Shown here: positions 10,080-20,400 of the stretch, one piece after another
Layout of the letters: every line of letters starts with the position of its first letter
Numbering within the stretch: position 1 is the stretch's first letter
Origin: Timema cristinae
Taxonomy: Eukaryota; Arthropoda; Insecta; Phasmatodea; Timematidae
Length of the DNA stretch: 64,000 nucleotides
NCBI GenBank assembly: GCA_039000515.1
Contig: JBCFYV010002369.1
Location: 1 to 64,000, forward strand
Direction: 5' to 3'
Made by a program: the position numbers and the translations under genes
Notes under the pieces: model-generated
Told to the model about the DNA's origin: nothing
The model's input: only the letters and a program-made list of their open reading frames with translations
Database searches by the model: none

Positions 10080-11206
10080 TTAGGAGCTTAATGGAAAAAA
10101 CTAGGGCCACATCTACTACCCCTTTCCCTCCTTTCAGGGGTTTTCAGGGGGGGGGCGTCCCCTCATAAAAGCTCCAAGAAAGATCCCGAAAAAAGTACAA
10201 AAAACTTCCCTGCCCCAGGGCGCTTTTACCTTTCCAAACCTTTTGCTAAAAAAATTCCACCAACAAGTACGTGGTTTTCAAACATACGATTTTCTGGCAA
10301 GCCGACTTTAACGATATGAAAGCTCAGAAAAAACAACGAACCCGGGGCAGTTTTACTTGCTCACCTTTACGACGGTTTAAATAAGATGGGGCCCGGGCGA
10401 GGGCGCCTCCCCCCCCCCCCAAGAAAGGGGGGCGTAGTGAGGGGAAAGCCTTTCGGGAATTTTTAAGCAAAGGGGGTCGTAAACCTTTTAAGTATACAAC
10501 GGACAAGGGGACAGAGTTTTACGGCAAAAGGGTAGGTCCAAATTTTCCCCAAGCAAAGAGGCGTGCATTACAAAACCCCCATAATCCAGAACGTGAAGGG
10601 GAAGCATCGTTGGGAAAGGTTCAATAAAACCCGAAAGGACGCTTTTGCGCTATTTTAAACCAAAAAAAAACCGGGAAGCGTATGTTTGGGCGGCCCCAAC
10701 CCCAGTCAAAAGCTTAAAAACGGGGCCAAAAACATTCCAGTATCAAGATGGCGCCCGGGCCCCCCGTTTCAGAAATTAAACGGGCTTCAATCAGAGATAA
10801 TCTGTACGGCAAAAGGGGTCCCAAACTCAAAACCTAAAAAAAAATTTGGTACACTTTCTAAAAGCAAATCCAAAATGCTGTTTGAAAAGGGTTTCAAAGC
10901 AATTGGAAACGAAGAGATTTTCAAAATCCAGTAGTGTCGTGTTTTCGACAACCTGCTTTTCCCCCCACCCGACCCCAACCGATCTTGAGGGGGAAGAATG
11001 GAGGGGACGTTTTTTCGAACCTAGTTGCAACGCGTACTTTTCCCCTGAAACTTTTAAAGTTGAAAAAAAACACGTTTTCCCCAAGGGGAAAAAAGGGGCC
11101 AGAAAGAAAGTGTACGTCAGTGGAAAAAGGTTTCCCCGTCAAGTTTAAATTTTCCCGGGTTTCCCCCCCCTTACTCAGCGCAAATCCAATAAGGGACAAA
11201 TTTTAA
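10080..11206 (+). pseudogene. Retroviral-type DDE integrase (Polinton INT)
   Basis: Catalyses insertion of the element and the 6-bp target duplication. WQADFNDM at 10295-10318 supplies the first catalytic Asp (10304-10306). TDKGTEFYG at 10499-10525 holds the second (Asp at 10502). ERFN at 10614-10625 supplies the Glu (10614-10616), so the second Asp and the Glu are ~37 codons apart, matching the D-x35-E rule. Further on, KMLFEKGF (~10872-10895) and a trailing NEEIFKI match the SH3-like C-terminal region. A Lys-rich tail with a chromodomain-like stretch lies near 11120-11160. The N-terminal part before 10295 is Lys/Arg-rich, as in the family. All three catalytic residues are visible although frames shift several times. 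The final frame stops at 11204-11206. Confidence 0.88.
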
Positions 11207-11227
11207 AATCACTTTCCGAGCGCACTT

Positions 11228-12344
11228 ATGGGGTATTTCCCGAAAAATTACCCTCAAAAGAATTTTACCAAACCAAAATTCCTTTCCCTCCTTTCAAAAC
11301 GAAGGGCGGGTGGAAGTCGCCCTGGGTGAAAAATTTAATATCCCGTTCTTTCACCCACCGTACCCGAGGGTCCCCCAAAATTGTTTTGGGACAAATGGGT
11401 GGGGCGCTAACCGTTTTTAACAAAAATTTTAAGGATCATATCCCTGCTGGGGAAAATACAGCACTATCCACAAAAAGATCAAAGCTCTAAAGAAGTAGGG
11501 CTTTTAAAGGGGATTTCCCGGGGTTGGGATTCAAGTACACAAACCCAACAAAAAAAATTGGGGAAATTAACTCTTTTTCACCAAATATACAGGGTGTTTA
11601 CTCTAAAAAAGCCAAATAGGGCTACAGCTCGGTTTTGATCCTAAGGGCCAATCCTAAAAAAAGTACCAAAGCCCCCGGAAAGGGCCGCCAACAACTAAGG
11701 CCTGCCCTCGCAAATGTAAATCTAAACGGGTATCGTCCCCAGCCTTTAAGGGCCCGTGGGGGACATTGGCACCGCCTTACGTATCGTTGGCATCAACAAC
11801 GTAAATAAACCCCTACGGCTACATAAACAGTTAACTAAACCCTTTTTCCCAAATACAATTTCCGGTGCTGAGAAAAGGGGAAAAAAAAAGCTTGGGGAAA
11901 ACCCAAAATAAGAACCCCACACGGGTGAACCCGGGCCCTTTTGAGTTTGGAAAAGTGTGGGGTGAAACCTCATATTTCCCACCTGCTCAAAAATTGAACT
12001 GTCCCTACCAAAGATACTAAAATAAAACCAAAGGCTTTAAAAAGGAATATTTTTTCGATCAAACCCCGGGGTTCCCTCAAAGAGGCAGGGGTAGGAAGTT
12101 TTTTTTCAGTTGGGCTTTTTAAAAGTTTTTTACCGTTGCTGAAATGGCCCCTAAAGCCATCGGAAAAAAAGGGCCCTTTATACGGGTATCGACGTGCTCC
12201 CCGACGTTGCCAAACAAGGGCGTCCTTTCAAAAGGCCCTACGGGAACCCTGCGGCGAGGCCCGGGAAAAAAACTTGAAACGCAAGGGGAAAAGAAGAACA
12301 AAACGCTGATGACCCGCTCAAAGGGTTTTAAAAGGGGGTTTTAA
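11228..12344 (+). pseudogene. Polinton virion-type protein with basic C-terminal tail (candidate minor capsid/penton-like)
   Basis: Starts at an ATG (11228-11230) 22 bases after the integrase stop. VEVALGE at 11310-11330 matches the conserved 'E-x-E-V-A-L-x-E' stretch near the N-terminus of a widespread Polinton protein. The end (12144-12344) is Lys/Arg-rich, like that family's basic tail. Length (~372 codons) fits its usual ~350-450 residues. Position between integrase and the capsid-family gene is also typical. A minor-capsid role is inferred from published assignments in Polintons, not from residues visible here. The middle is badly frame-broken. Confidence 0.6.
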
Positions 12345-12419
12345 GAACAACGACCCTCAATTTTTAAGGCGTCACCCAAAGTAAAAAGGGCAAGAAAGGG
12401 AAACAAAAAATATTTTCAG

Positions 12420-13827
12420 TAAAATGTTTTTGTTTCCCACACCCCCCCTCCTGGAATGTGCCCATGAATGAAACCCCTTTTTTCCCTGCCCCAAACCCCC
12501 TTTAAAAAATTTTTGAAAGTGGGCAATGGCTCCATAAAAAAACCCGTTTTCTTTCCCCAACCCATAAATTTAACCATCGTTTTTTCCCTTTTTCCGGGCA
12601 AGGAGTTCTATATCGATCTTTCAAAGACTATCCCCAAACCCGGGGGGGGCCCTCCCCTGAAAAACCCCAAAGGTGGGGCCTTTTTACAGAGGTGGATCAA
12701 TTGCTCCCGGGCAAAAAATTTGGGTGCATTTCTCTAATTTAAAGCAGGTGGACGTTTTTTAAAACCAAAAACTTTGTTCACCGGGCCCCGCAAAAAACGA
12801 AACCTATTGAGCGTAATTTTAACCTGCCTCAAATTTCAACAGCGAACCAAAAAAACGCATTTGACTTGCGGTCTGGTTTTTTTTGCCGACCCCCCCGGAA
12901 ACCCTTTTAGGAGGCAAAAAACCAAAAAAAGGGATTTGAGGCCCCCGCAAATTCCCAAAAAAAAAAATAAGACGGTGGATCTTTTTTGGGGAAACTAAAA
13001 CGGTGACGTTTTAAAACCAAAAGAAATACCTTTTTAAAAGGCGCCGAACTCCCCATCCGGTTTTTTCCCTTTCCCGAGAAAGGTTTTAGTCTTTTGGCCC
13101 TTTTCCCCGAACTCCCTCACTTTAAAGGTTTCAACCCCGAAAGGAAAACGCCCCTTCCCAAATGAGGCGTGTCAAAGTACACCTTCTTTTCTGTTTTGGG
13201 ACAGCCAAAGCAATTTTAAAAAATTTAGTTTCCCCCAAATTTTCCCATCAAACCCTGTGGGAAAATAAAAAAAAACCCCTAATTCCTTTCCGGGGGGCAA
13301 AAGGGGGAAACCTGGACAACGAAATTTACCGGCCAATTTTCCCAAACGGTTTCATCTGGATTTGTGTCAAACCCCTGCGTTCAAAAAGGGGAAAGCCAAA
13401 CCAAAAAACCCCTTCAAATTTTTTAAACCAAGGCCTAACCATTTCTCGCTGTACGTGGCGGGGAACAATAAACCCTCGAAACCGTTAAAAGCCCGATTTT
13501 ATCAAACGGACACAAAAACATGTTTCCCACCACACGGTTTTCTGGAACGGGTATCCATTCATGAACGAGGGAGGGGACATCACCGAAAGCCTTCCCCCAA
13601 AGGGGTATCATTTCATGGCTTTCGATCTTTTCCCCCAACCAAAACTGTCCGCCCACAAGACATCAATTTGGGAAATTTTACGAAAAAAAACCTTTCCTGA
13701 GATCGGGAAATTAGCTTTAACCCGGCTCTCGTCGAAACCCTCAACTTACGTGTACGGGGAGTTTGCCAACATCATCACCCTTGACAAGGGCAGAAACGTC
13801 GGGACCGATTATGGAAGTTTTAATTAA
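12420..13827 (+). pseudogene. Polinton capsid-family protein (F54H12.2-like, probable double jelly-roll major capsid)
   Basis: Landmarks in order: EFYIDLSKT (12603-12629), a QVDVF-like stretch at ~12746, GGNLDNEIYRP at ~13308-13338, SLYV at ~13448, NEGGDIT (13564-13584), GYHFMAFDL (13603-13629), and YVYGEFANIITLDKGRNV (13747-13800) just before a stop at 13825-13827. These match the invertebrate Polinton protein annotated in databases as 'F54H12.2-like', whose C-terminal beta strands are followed by an Asp-Lys-x-Arg-x-Val end. Equating it with the double jelly-roll major capsid protein is my inference from the family. Length (~470 codons) is in the normal range. Start is approximate. Confidence 0.72.
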
Positions 13828-13849
13828 AAAACGGCTTTTCCCCCCCCTT

Positions 13850-15640
13850 AACCCCCCCCCTTTAAGCTAAGGGCCCTTGTGGAAAATTTTCCCAAAACTT
13901 TATCGACGAAAGGGCAAAAGGTTTATCGTCAAGGAAATGAGTGTTTTAATTTTGTAAAGCGGGACATTTTCTTCAACATTGGGGGTTAAAAAACCCCCAT
14001 ACCTAAACGAAGGGAAATTTTCCCCCGAAGGGCCCCAAAAAAAAAGCCCACTAAATAGTCAACAATTTTGCACGGGATTACCTGGGGTTAGGGATGTGGT
14101 TTCGGCCCGCCCAATCCCCCATCCCCCGGCCAAAAGCGCGTGAAAAAAACCTCTACTCCCAAAGGGGCAGAAAAAAAAAGTTTCTAGTCAAAAAACACGT
14201 TTTACACCCCGTAAACTGTAGAAAAAAAGGGTTTTTCGTACTTTAAAACACTTAAATTGGGTCCCCACCATGTGCATGGCACATATTCGGGAATGGAATT
14301 TCTGCCTGGGCCCATCGTCTGGGGGCTTCGAGACGGATGATTGAAGATGGAAAACCCCACCAAAGACGTGCGCTGAAAACAAGTCCCGGGGGCCCTTTGT
14401 ACCGGGCGGGGGTTTTTTCCCGCTGAAAACTACCCGCAAGAAAAAGCTCGACCTCCGCCCAAGTCATCAACAAACCCAACCGCACAACCAAAACCCGGGA
14501 CGCATTGGTTGCCATCTTTAAACGACAAGAACGGCGTGGGAGAATACTTTTACAGTTAAAGGTTTTCCCCCCGGGGGTAAAAAGTACATCTGGCATTTTT
14601 AAGGAAAAAACTTTTCGCACGTCCCATATAAGCAAAAACCTTTAAAGCATCGCATCAGACGTTTTCGGCCCTTACTGTCCTCATGTACCTTCTCATCGCG
14701 CCGAAAAATTCCGCTTTAAAACCTTCCAAAACCCCATTCCCTTTTTCCCCACCCCCCCAAAACAACAGCCAACCCACGCTTTAAAAAATGGGGAGATATT
14801 ACAAATAGATTTTTCAAGACTGTAGGGGGGTTCGCCCTTCAAGAGGCCGTTCCAGGGGGGGCGTAAAAAAAAGGGCTTTCCCGGGGGGGTTTCCGGCCTA
14901 ACCACCGAGCATCATGGAAGGTCAAGACCTTGCGGAAACAAAGCAAACCCGCGAAACCAAATCGCCCTCACCAGTATTTTTAACACATTGCCCCGCTGGG
15001 GGTGGAGTTTGACGCCAAGCGAGTCATCGCCGGGATGAGTGTTCCCAAAAACAACAACGCCCTATGCCAACAAAAAAAATGTTTGGGGGGAACTTTTCCC
15101 CGTGTTTTAACCGTACAGAAGGCAAGAACTGAGCAGCCCACAAGCCGGTCATAAAAAAAAGTTTTTTACCAACACGCAACCTCCCAAGAAAAATTATCTG
15201 AATAATCACAAAAACTCCTGAGACGGGATGTCGGTGACCTTTTGGGCGTCAACAACGAGAAAAAACGAAAAAGCCGGGAAAAAAACGGGTCGCCATCTAA
15301 ACAACCCCAGCTGGGGCGTCTTTGGAGGGGTGGGAAACCCCTCGCTCGCCCCCCCCAACCCAAAGGGCATTTTGGGGGCGACACCCTTTTGGGACTTTGC
15401 AAAAAATTTGGGTCGACAAAACCTCGTGGAAGTATGCACACGCTAACGAATCGCGGATTTTCATCGACCAAACCCAAACCCACGGGAAACGCACATCAAA
15501 AACCCCGGATCTTATCATCTACTTACTATACACGTCAAGTCCCTCGGTTTTTACTATTTCAAAAGTTGGGGGTTTTTGAACTAAAAAAAATTTTTCTAAA
15601 GCAAAAAAACACCCGAAAAAAAAACGTATGAAAAAAAAAT
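13850..15640 (+). pseudogene. Unidentified coding-like region of the Polinton right arm
   Basis: GC content and codon-like texture continue for ~1.8 kb after the capsid gene, with open stretches on both strands: minus strand 14252-14635, plus strand 15242-15631 and 15322-15579. The plus frame at 15322-15579 ends ...KTPDLIIYLLYTSSPSVF before a stop and AT-rich DNA, which looks like a genuine C-terminus. I could not match it to the Polinton protease: no HW...DS..CG pattern was visible. It may contain one or two accessory genes. Strand is my preference, not proven. Confidence 0.35.
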
Positions 15641-16309
15641 AACGTTTTTCCTGTAAAAAAATTTTAATTGTGATGTTTAATAAATAAATAATATTGTAAA
15701 AATCTGTGTTTTTTAAATTTTCGAGTCCCAAATTTTCCCTTTTCCCGCCAACAAACCCCATGCCCCGGGTCAATATCTAATCTTTTCCCCAAAATTTCTT
15801 TTCGGGGCCCCCCCGCCGGCGCCCCGGGTTTCGACAAACCCCGCCAAAGATTTCGTCCCTTGGGAAAACCCCAAAAATTTGTTGGGTCAAGAATAAACTT
15901 GGCTCTTTAGGGGCCCTCAACTGAACCCCAGGGAAAAACCCCCTTTCCCCCGGGCAATGACCCAATATCCCATTCTTTCCCTTTTCGCCCGACAAATTTG
16001 GGGCCAGGAAAAAACCCGGTTTTCCCCCGGGGGAAAGACCCCGATATCAAATTTTTGTCCTTTCGGGGGCCCACATAAATTTCACCGGGAAAAAAACCCA
16101 AAGGGCCCCAGCCCAAAGAAACCTCAAAAAACTATTCTTGTCTTGTCGGGGCCCAAAAACTGGCCCCAGGGAAAAAAACCCCTTTTTCCCGGGGAATGAC
16201 CTCAATATCAAATTTAAAAAATCATCAAAAACCAACAAGTCCCCGGGTTTTTATTTGAAAAGGGGGGGGGGAAAGGGGAAAGGAAAGAGGGCAAAATTTG
16301 GGGGGGGGG

Positions 16310-16354
16310 AAGGAGGATATTTAAAGCAACCCAAACCCGAGGAAAATAGGTCAC
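16310..16354 (-). promoter_or_regulatory. CCAAT/TATA-like module, right TIR inner copy
   Basis: Reverse-strand version of the same module (GTGACCTATTTTCCTC, then a degenerate TTGGGTTGC and a TTTAAATAT stretch), 567 bases inside the outer right copy. It faces leftward into the element, although no minus-strand gene is recognised there. It lies in the distorted part. Confidence 0.35.
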
Positions 16355-16599
16355 TCAAACATTGGCTCAGGGGGGCGAAGGAGGGGGGGAAAAACCCGGA
16401 ACAAATTACCCAACTCAACAACCCCAAAACACCAAAGCGCAAAGGTTTAAGCGCTTGTTCCGGGACAGAAACCCTGTGACAGAAGAAAAAGATATTCCCT
16501 TTTAGGGTTGTCACCATAGCGCAAGCTTTTTTTGGGGAAACCCTCCGTCAAAAATGACGCCAGGGGGAAAAACCCCCTTTCCCCGGGCCCTGACCCTTT

Positions 16600-16800
16600 A
16601 ATACCCATTCTTGTCTTTGTCGGGCTGACATACTGGCGCCCGGAAAAAACCGTTGCCCTAGGGCATTGACCTCAATATATATTCTTGTCTCAACTCGTCT
16701 TGTCTTGCCCACCAACCTGGCACCAGGGAAAACCAGATGCCCGAGGCAATAACCTCAATATCTATTCTTGTCTTGTCGGGCCGACATACTGGCGCCAGGG
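16600..16800 (-). repeat. ~75-85 bp subrepeats in right TIR
   Basis: TATTCTTGTCTTGTCGGGCC-type cores at about 16608, 16681 and 16764, each followed by a GGCGCCAGGG- or GGCACCAGGG-like stretch. They are inverted relative to the left series. More degraded copies lie at about 15840-16215. Confidence 0.75.
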
Positions 16801-16877
16801 TTGGGGGGAAGGCTGAGCCTTGTGACAGAGGAACCAATGTGGGAGGCGATGTGGAAAGCAGGTCAAAATTGGTGGGG

Positions 16878-16921
16878 AAGGAGGCTATTTTATAGCAGCC
16901 AATCAGAGGAAAGTAGGTCAC
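16878..16921 (-). promoter_or_regulatory. CCAAT/TATA-like module, right TIR outer copy (clean sequence)
   Basis: On the reverse strand this reads GTGACCTACTTTCCTC, then GATTGGCTGC, then TATAAAATAGCC. It is the only one of the four copies in clean sequence and is the best reference for the module. Confidence 0.45.
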
Positions 16922-17040
16922 GGTATCAAACAGGATGTTGCAACATAACACGCAATGATTACGTCACACAAAATTGGGTCAAAGGTCAAAGCTCAAATTG
17001 GGGCCATACGCCCTGTAAGCTACTTAAGGTTGCTTTTTGA

Positions 17041-17165
17041 TGGCATACACTCAGATTTGCGTGGAGGGTGAGTGGAACTGGGATCGAACCCTCGATCCCT
17101 GTCCTCGGCAGTCCAGTTTATTGCGAGAGTATTGCCTTAGATCATGCGGTCACCAAAGAGAGTCC
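17041..17165 (-). repeat. tRNA-derived SINE, 3'-truncated, abutting the Polinton right end
   Basis: On the reverse strand: GGTGACCGCATGATCTAAGG (A-box region), GGCAATACTCTCGC, then GGGATCGAGGGTTCGATCCC (B box) and ACTCACCCTCCACGCAAATC, the family's 3' start. It is in clean sequence. Only 16 bases separate it from the Polinton terminus, so the Polinton probably inserted into or beside this SINE. No matching remainder is recognisable on the left flank. Confidence 0.75.
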
Positions 17166-17469
17166 CGTAATTATATTAATTAGATATTCTACGCACATAG
17201 TTTGAAATTAATGGATGAATTCTGAATTACAGTATTAAAATTGTATTTTCCATGCAGAAACGATAATAAATTCATAACACCCTTTTCTTTAATCTAATTC
17301 ACACGAGAACATTTATTTTTCTTTCTGTGGTTGAGAGATAAAGTCGTTTTTTATTTTATTTTCTTATATCTCTTTTTACAGAAACGGCTTCCATTGCAAA
17401 ACACATCGTATTCACACAACTGATTTCTTAAATGAACGTAGTTGAGTTAATATTATTCCCGCGAACATC
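17166..17469. other. Clean AT-rich flank, no gene
   Basis: Ordinary AT-rich sequence without stretched homopolymers. The switch to distorted sequence is abrupt at about 17460-17480. Confidence 0.5.
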
Positions 17470-20400
17470 GGGAATCAAAAAGTGCCCCTTTTGGGGCATC
17501 ACTGTCTTAAATTTTAAACGAGGGGGTTTATTAAATTTTCAACCTTAAAACCGTTTGGGTTTTCTTTAGCAATACACCACAACTTTTTTTTTTGAATTAA
17601 AAAAAAAATTTGGGTACCAAATTTTTTTTGGTTTAGAACAATAAAATTTTTTGAAAAATAAAAAATAATTTTTTTTTCAATCATATTTCCCTTTTTAAAA
17701 AATTTTCTGCGTAATAAAAATTAAAAAAAACTTTAAACCAAAAAAATATGATTATTAAAAAATTTTTTTAAAACCCAAATCTCTTTTTAATATTTAACTT
17801 TTAAACTGGCTTTAAAATTGTCCCAAAATGATAAAAAAATTTTTTTAAATTGTAAAAAAAAGAAAACATTTTTTAGTCAAAGTCTTCCCCCCATTTCACT
17901 GACAAGCCCTATTTTTTTTAAAAGCAGGGGTTTTTTAAAAAATTTTTTTTTTTAAACTTAAATTTGAAATTGACGGGTTTAAAATATGAATAAAACAAAA
18001 AATTTAATGTAAGGGGAATTGATTTTTAATAGTAGTAAAAACCCTGTTTTAAAAATGGTAAAAATTATTTTTTCTTAGAAACGGGTAAAAGGAGAAACCC
18101 AGCTTAGAAAACCGGTTTAACCAGTCTCATGGTGACCATCCCCCTTAACTAAAACCCCCTTTAAAAACAACCAATTTTTTTTTCCTTTTTGGCAACTTTT
18201 TTTCTTTCTTTTTTTTTTAGCATAAATAAGCAATTTTCCCAAAGTGTTTTAAAGACACCATTACCAAAATTTTATGGATTTTTTTAAAAAAATTGGGGCC
18301 CAAAATTGTTACAATAATAACAATAAATCATTCCCCCTCGAAATTTATGAAGATGTTTCCTTTTTTTAAGGAAAATTTGTTTTAAAATTCACACAGTCGT
18401 TTCTTCAAAAATAACAAAATGGGTTTATATGAAAGTTTTTAAAAATATTTACTCTAAAAAATTTTAAATAAAAAAAAAAAAAAGTATAACCATAAAAAAA
18501 CCCATTCAACGGAAAAAATTTTCCGAAAGTTCGAAGAAGTTTTTGGAATTGAAAATTTTTAAAAAACAATTTTTTTCGGGCTAAAATTCCTTAGGGGTGA
18601 ACACCCACCCAAAAAAACTAGAAAAAAATGAGGTATTTCCTAGGTCGGGTTAAATTATGCTTTGTCTTACCTTTTTTTTAAAAAAAACGTAATTTACCAA
18701 AGAAAAAACATCCACAAAATTTGGCAAGTGGTTTTAAAAAATGTCACCCTCATATAAACAATTTTTGGACGAGGGTATCGGGGGTTTCGAAAAACCAACA
18801 AAGGTGAACTGGATTTGGGGTTTTCCAAAAAATTTTTTTTTTCCCCCCCCCCCACCACAAAAATTTGGGGAAATTATTCATAAAATTTCTACCTTCCTCA
18901 TCCTTAATTCTTTAGTGTTTTTTAAAAAGCTACGTAGCCCCAAAATAGATAGTAAAATTTGTAAAATAAATAGAAACACTTTTATAATTTAAAAATTTGT
19001 AGTTTCTTAAAAATTTTTAAAAAAATAGCTTAAAAAAATTTTAAAAATTCAAATTCTTGGGGAAAAATTTTTAAAATTTTATTTCTAATACTTTTAAATT
19101 AAAATTATTTCTATTTATTCCGAAAAATCAAAGCCCATTTATGTGGGGTAAAGCAAATTTTTTAATTTCTAAAATTGTTTTAAAAACGTTTCCCCCCTAC
19201 AAAAATTTTAAAAAATTTTCCCCTACAGTACATCGCCCCTTTTTTTGGGTTCATTTTGAACTGAAAAAAGGGAAATAATTTGCGGGTTTTTCTTTTTTCC
19301 CCCATTTTTTGAAAACGGTAAAAAAGGGTTTTTTAAAAAAAGGAAAAAATTTGGGGAATTTGGGCCAATTTGGGGTTGGGAAAAATTGGAGGAGGTGAAT
19401 TTTAAACCCTTTAAATAAAAACGGTGGGGGGGGGGGGTTTGGGGTTCTTCACTTTTAAAAAATTTAAAAAACAAAAACCGGGGAAGTTTTTTATTCATAC
19501 CAAGAAGAGAAAATTTTTCAAAAAAGTTCTCTTTTTAGAAAAGCTTATGAAAAACATTTTAAAAGGTCTTTTTTTATCTCCCAAAATCCTGCCCTTTAAA
19601 AAATTTTAAAAGCTTTTTTTTAAAAAAATGTTGGCTAGCACATCTAAAAAAAAAACCTCACACTAGCTGTTTTTCCATTTTTTAACCACCCTTTGGGTTT
19701 TTTCTACTAATTAAAGTGAACCGAATAAATTTTTTAAAATTTTTTATTTTATTTAAAATAATAAAAGTTTATCACGGGATCATTTGAAACAAAAAAGGGA
19801 AAATAAAACGATTTTATAAATATCTAAAAATTTGTTTTTTTAAAATTTTGAAAATTTTTTTTTAAAAATTTCCTAAGCCCCCCCCCCCCCCTAACCTTAT
19901 GCTTAAAATTTTTGCTGACAAGTTTTTTGAAAACCGGGGAAAGGATTTTTATTGTCTTCAAAAAGATTTTAACCCAGTTTAAAAAAAATTTTCCCTTTAA
20001 AGGCTTAAATTAATTCATTTTTTAAAACTTAAAAAAATAAGTTAAAAAAAATTCTAAAAGACTATCATCGGGTATTTTAAAAAATTTTTTTTATATGCGG
20101 GCCCTTTTCCCTTTTAAGATGGCCCTATGAAAAATTTAAAAAGGGAATTTTAAAAAATTTTAAATTAGTTTAAATTAAATTAAAATTATTACCCTTTTTT
20201 TATAAATTAAATTTAAAAAACACCTTTATTCAACAAAAAATTTGTGGAAATTTTTAAAAGGGCCCAAAAAATCAGGGGGCCTCGGGGGGGAAAGAAATCA
20301 TCCCCTTCGCTTTAGTTTTGCTGATAAAAAGGTAAAAATTTTCTAACCCAAAAACTTTTGTCCCAAATTTGGGGATTTTTTTATGTGGCTTACCCCAAAA

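Larger units (their letters stand above)
437..17024 (+). mobile_element. Maverick/Polinton (adintovirus-like) DNA transposon, near full length
   Basis: A 16.6-kb unit bounded by ~1.2-kb inverted repeats. Its + strand carries, in order, the hallmark Polinton genes: protein-primed family B polymerase, FtsK/HerA-type packaging ATPase, retroviral-type DDE integrase and two virion-type proteins. Length, TIR size and gene set all fit Polintons (typically 15-20 kb, TIRs 0.1-1+ kb, ends starting 5'-AG). The right terminus reads AGTAGCTTAC when turned into the element, and the left reads AGAGCTTAC. Polintons replicate by protein-primed synthesis and insert by the integrase, and many encode capsid proteins. 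Nearly every gene is split across frames by homopolymer errors, so whether this copy is intact cannot be judged. The adenovirus-like cysteine protease was not found. Identification of the element is firm; individual boundaries are approximate. Confidence 0.93.
15790..17024 (-). repeat. Right terminal inverted repeat of the Polinton
   Basis: Inverted counterpart of 437-1650. Its outer ~400 bases (from about 16600) are cleanly sequenced and best show the repeat's true content: TATTCTTGTCTTGTCGGGCC subrepeats, GGCGCCAGGG, an ATTGG/TATA block at 16878-16921, and the tip ending GTAAGCTACT at 17024. The inner limit (~15790) is where similarity to the left repeat fades. Confidence 0.9.

Noticed and set aside
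10921..11199. Minus-strand frames overlapping the integrase
   Set aside because: The plus strand carries recognised integrase motifs in order; the minus frames are shadows.
14252..14635. Minus-strand 127-codon frame as a separate gene
   Set aside because: It looks coding-like, but no family is recognised and the plus strand is equally open; left as part of the unidentified region.
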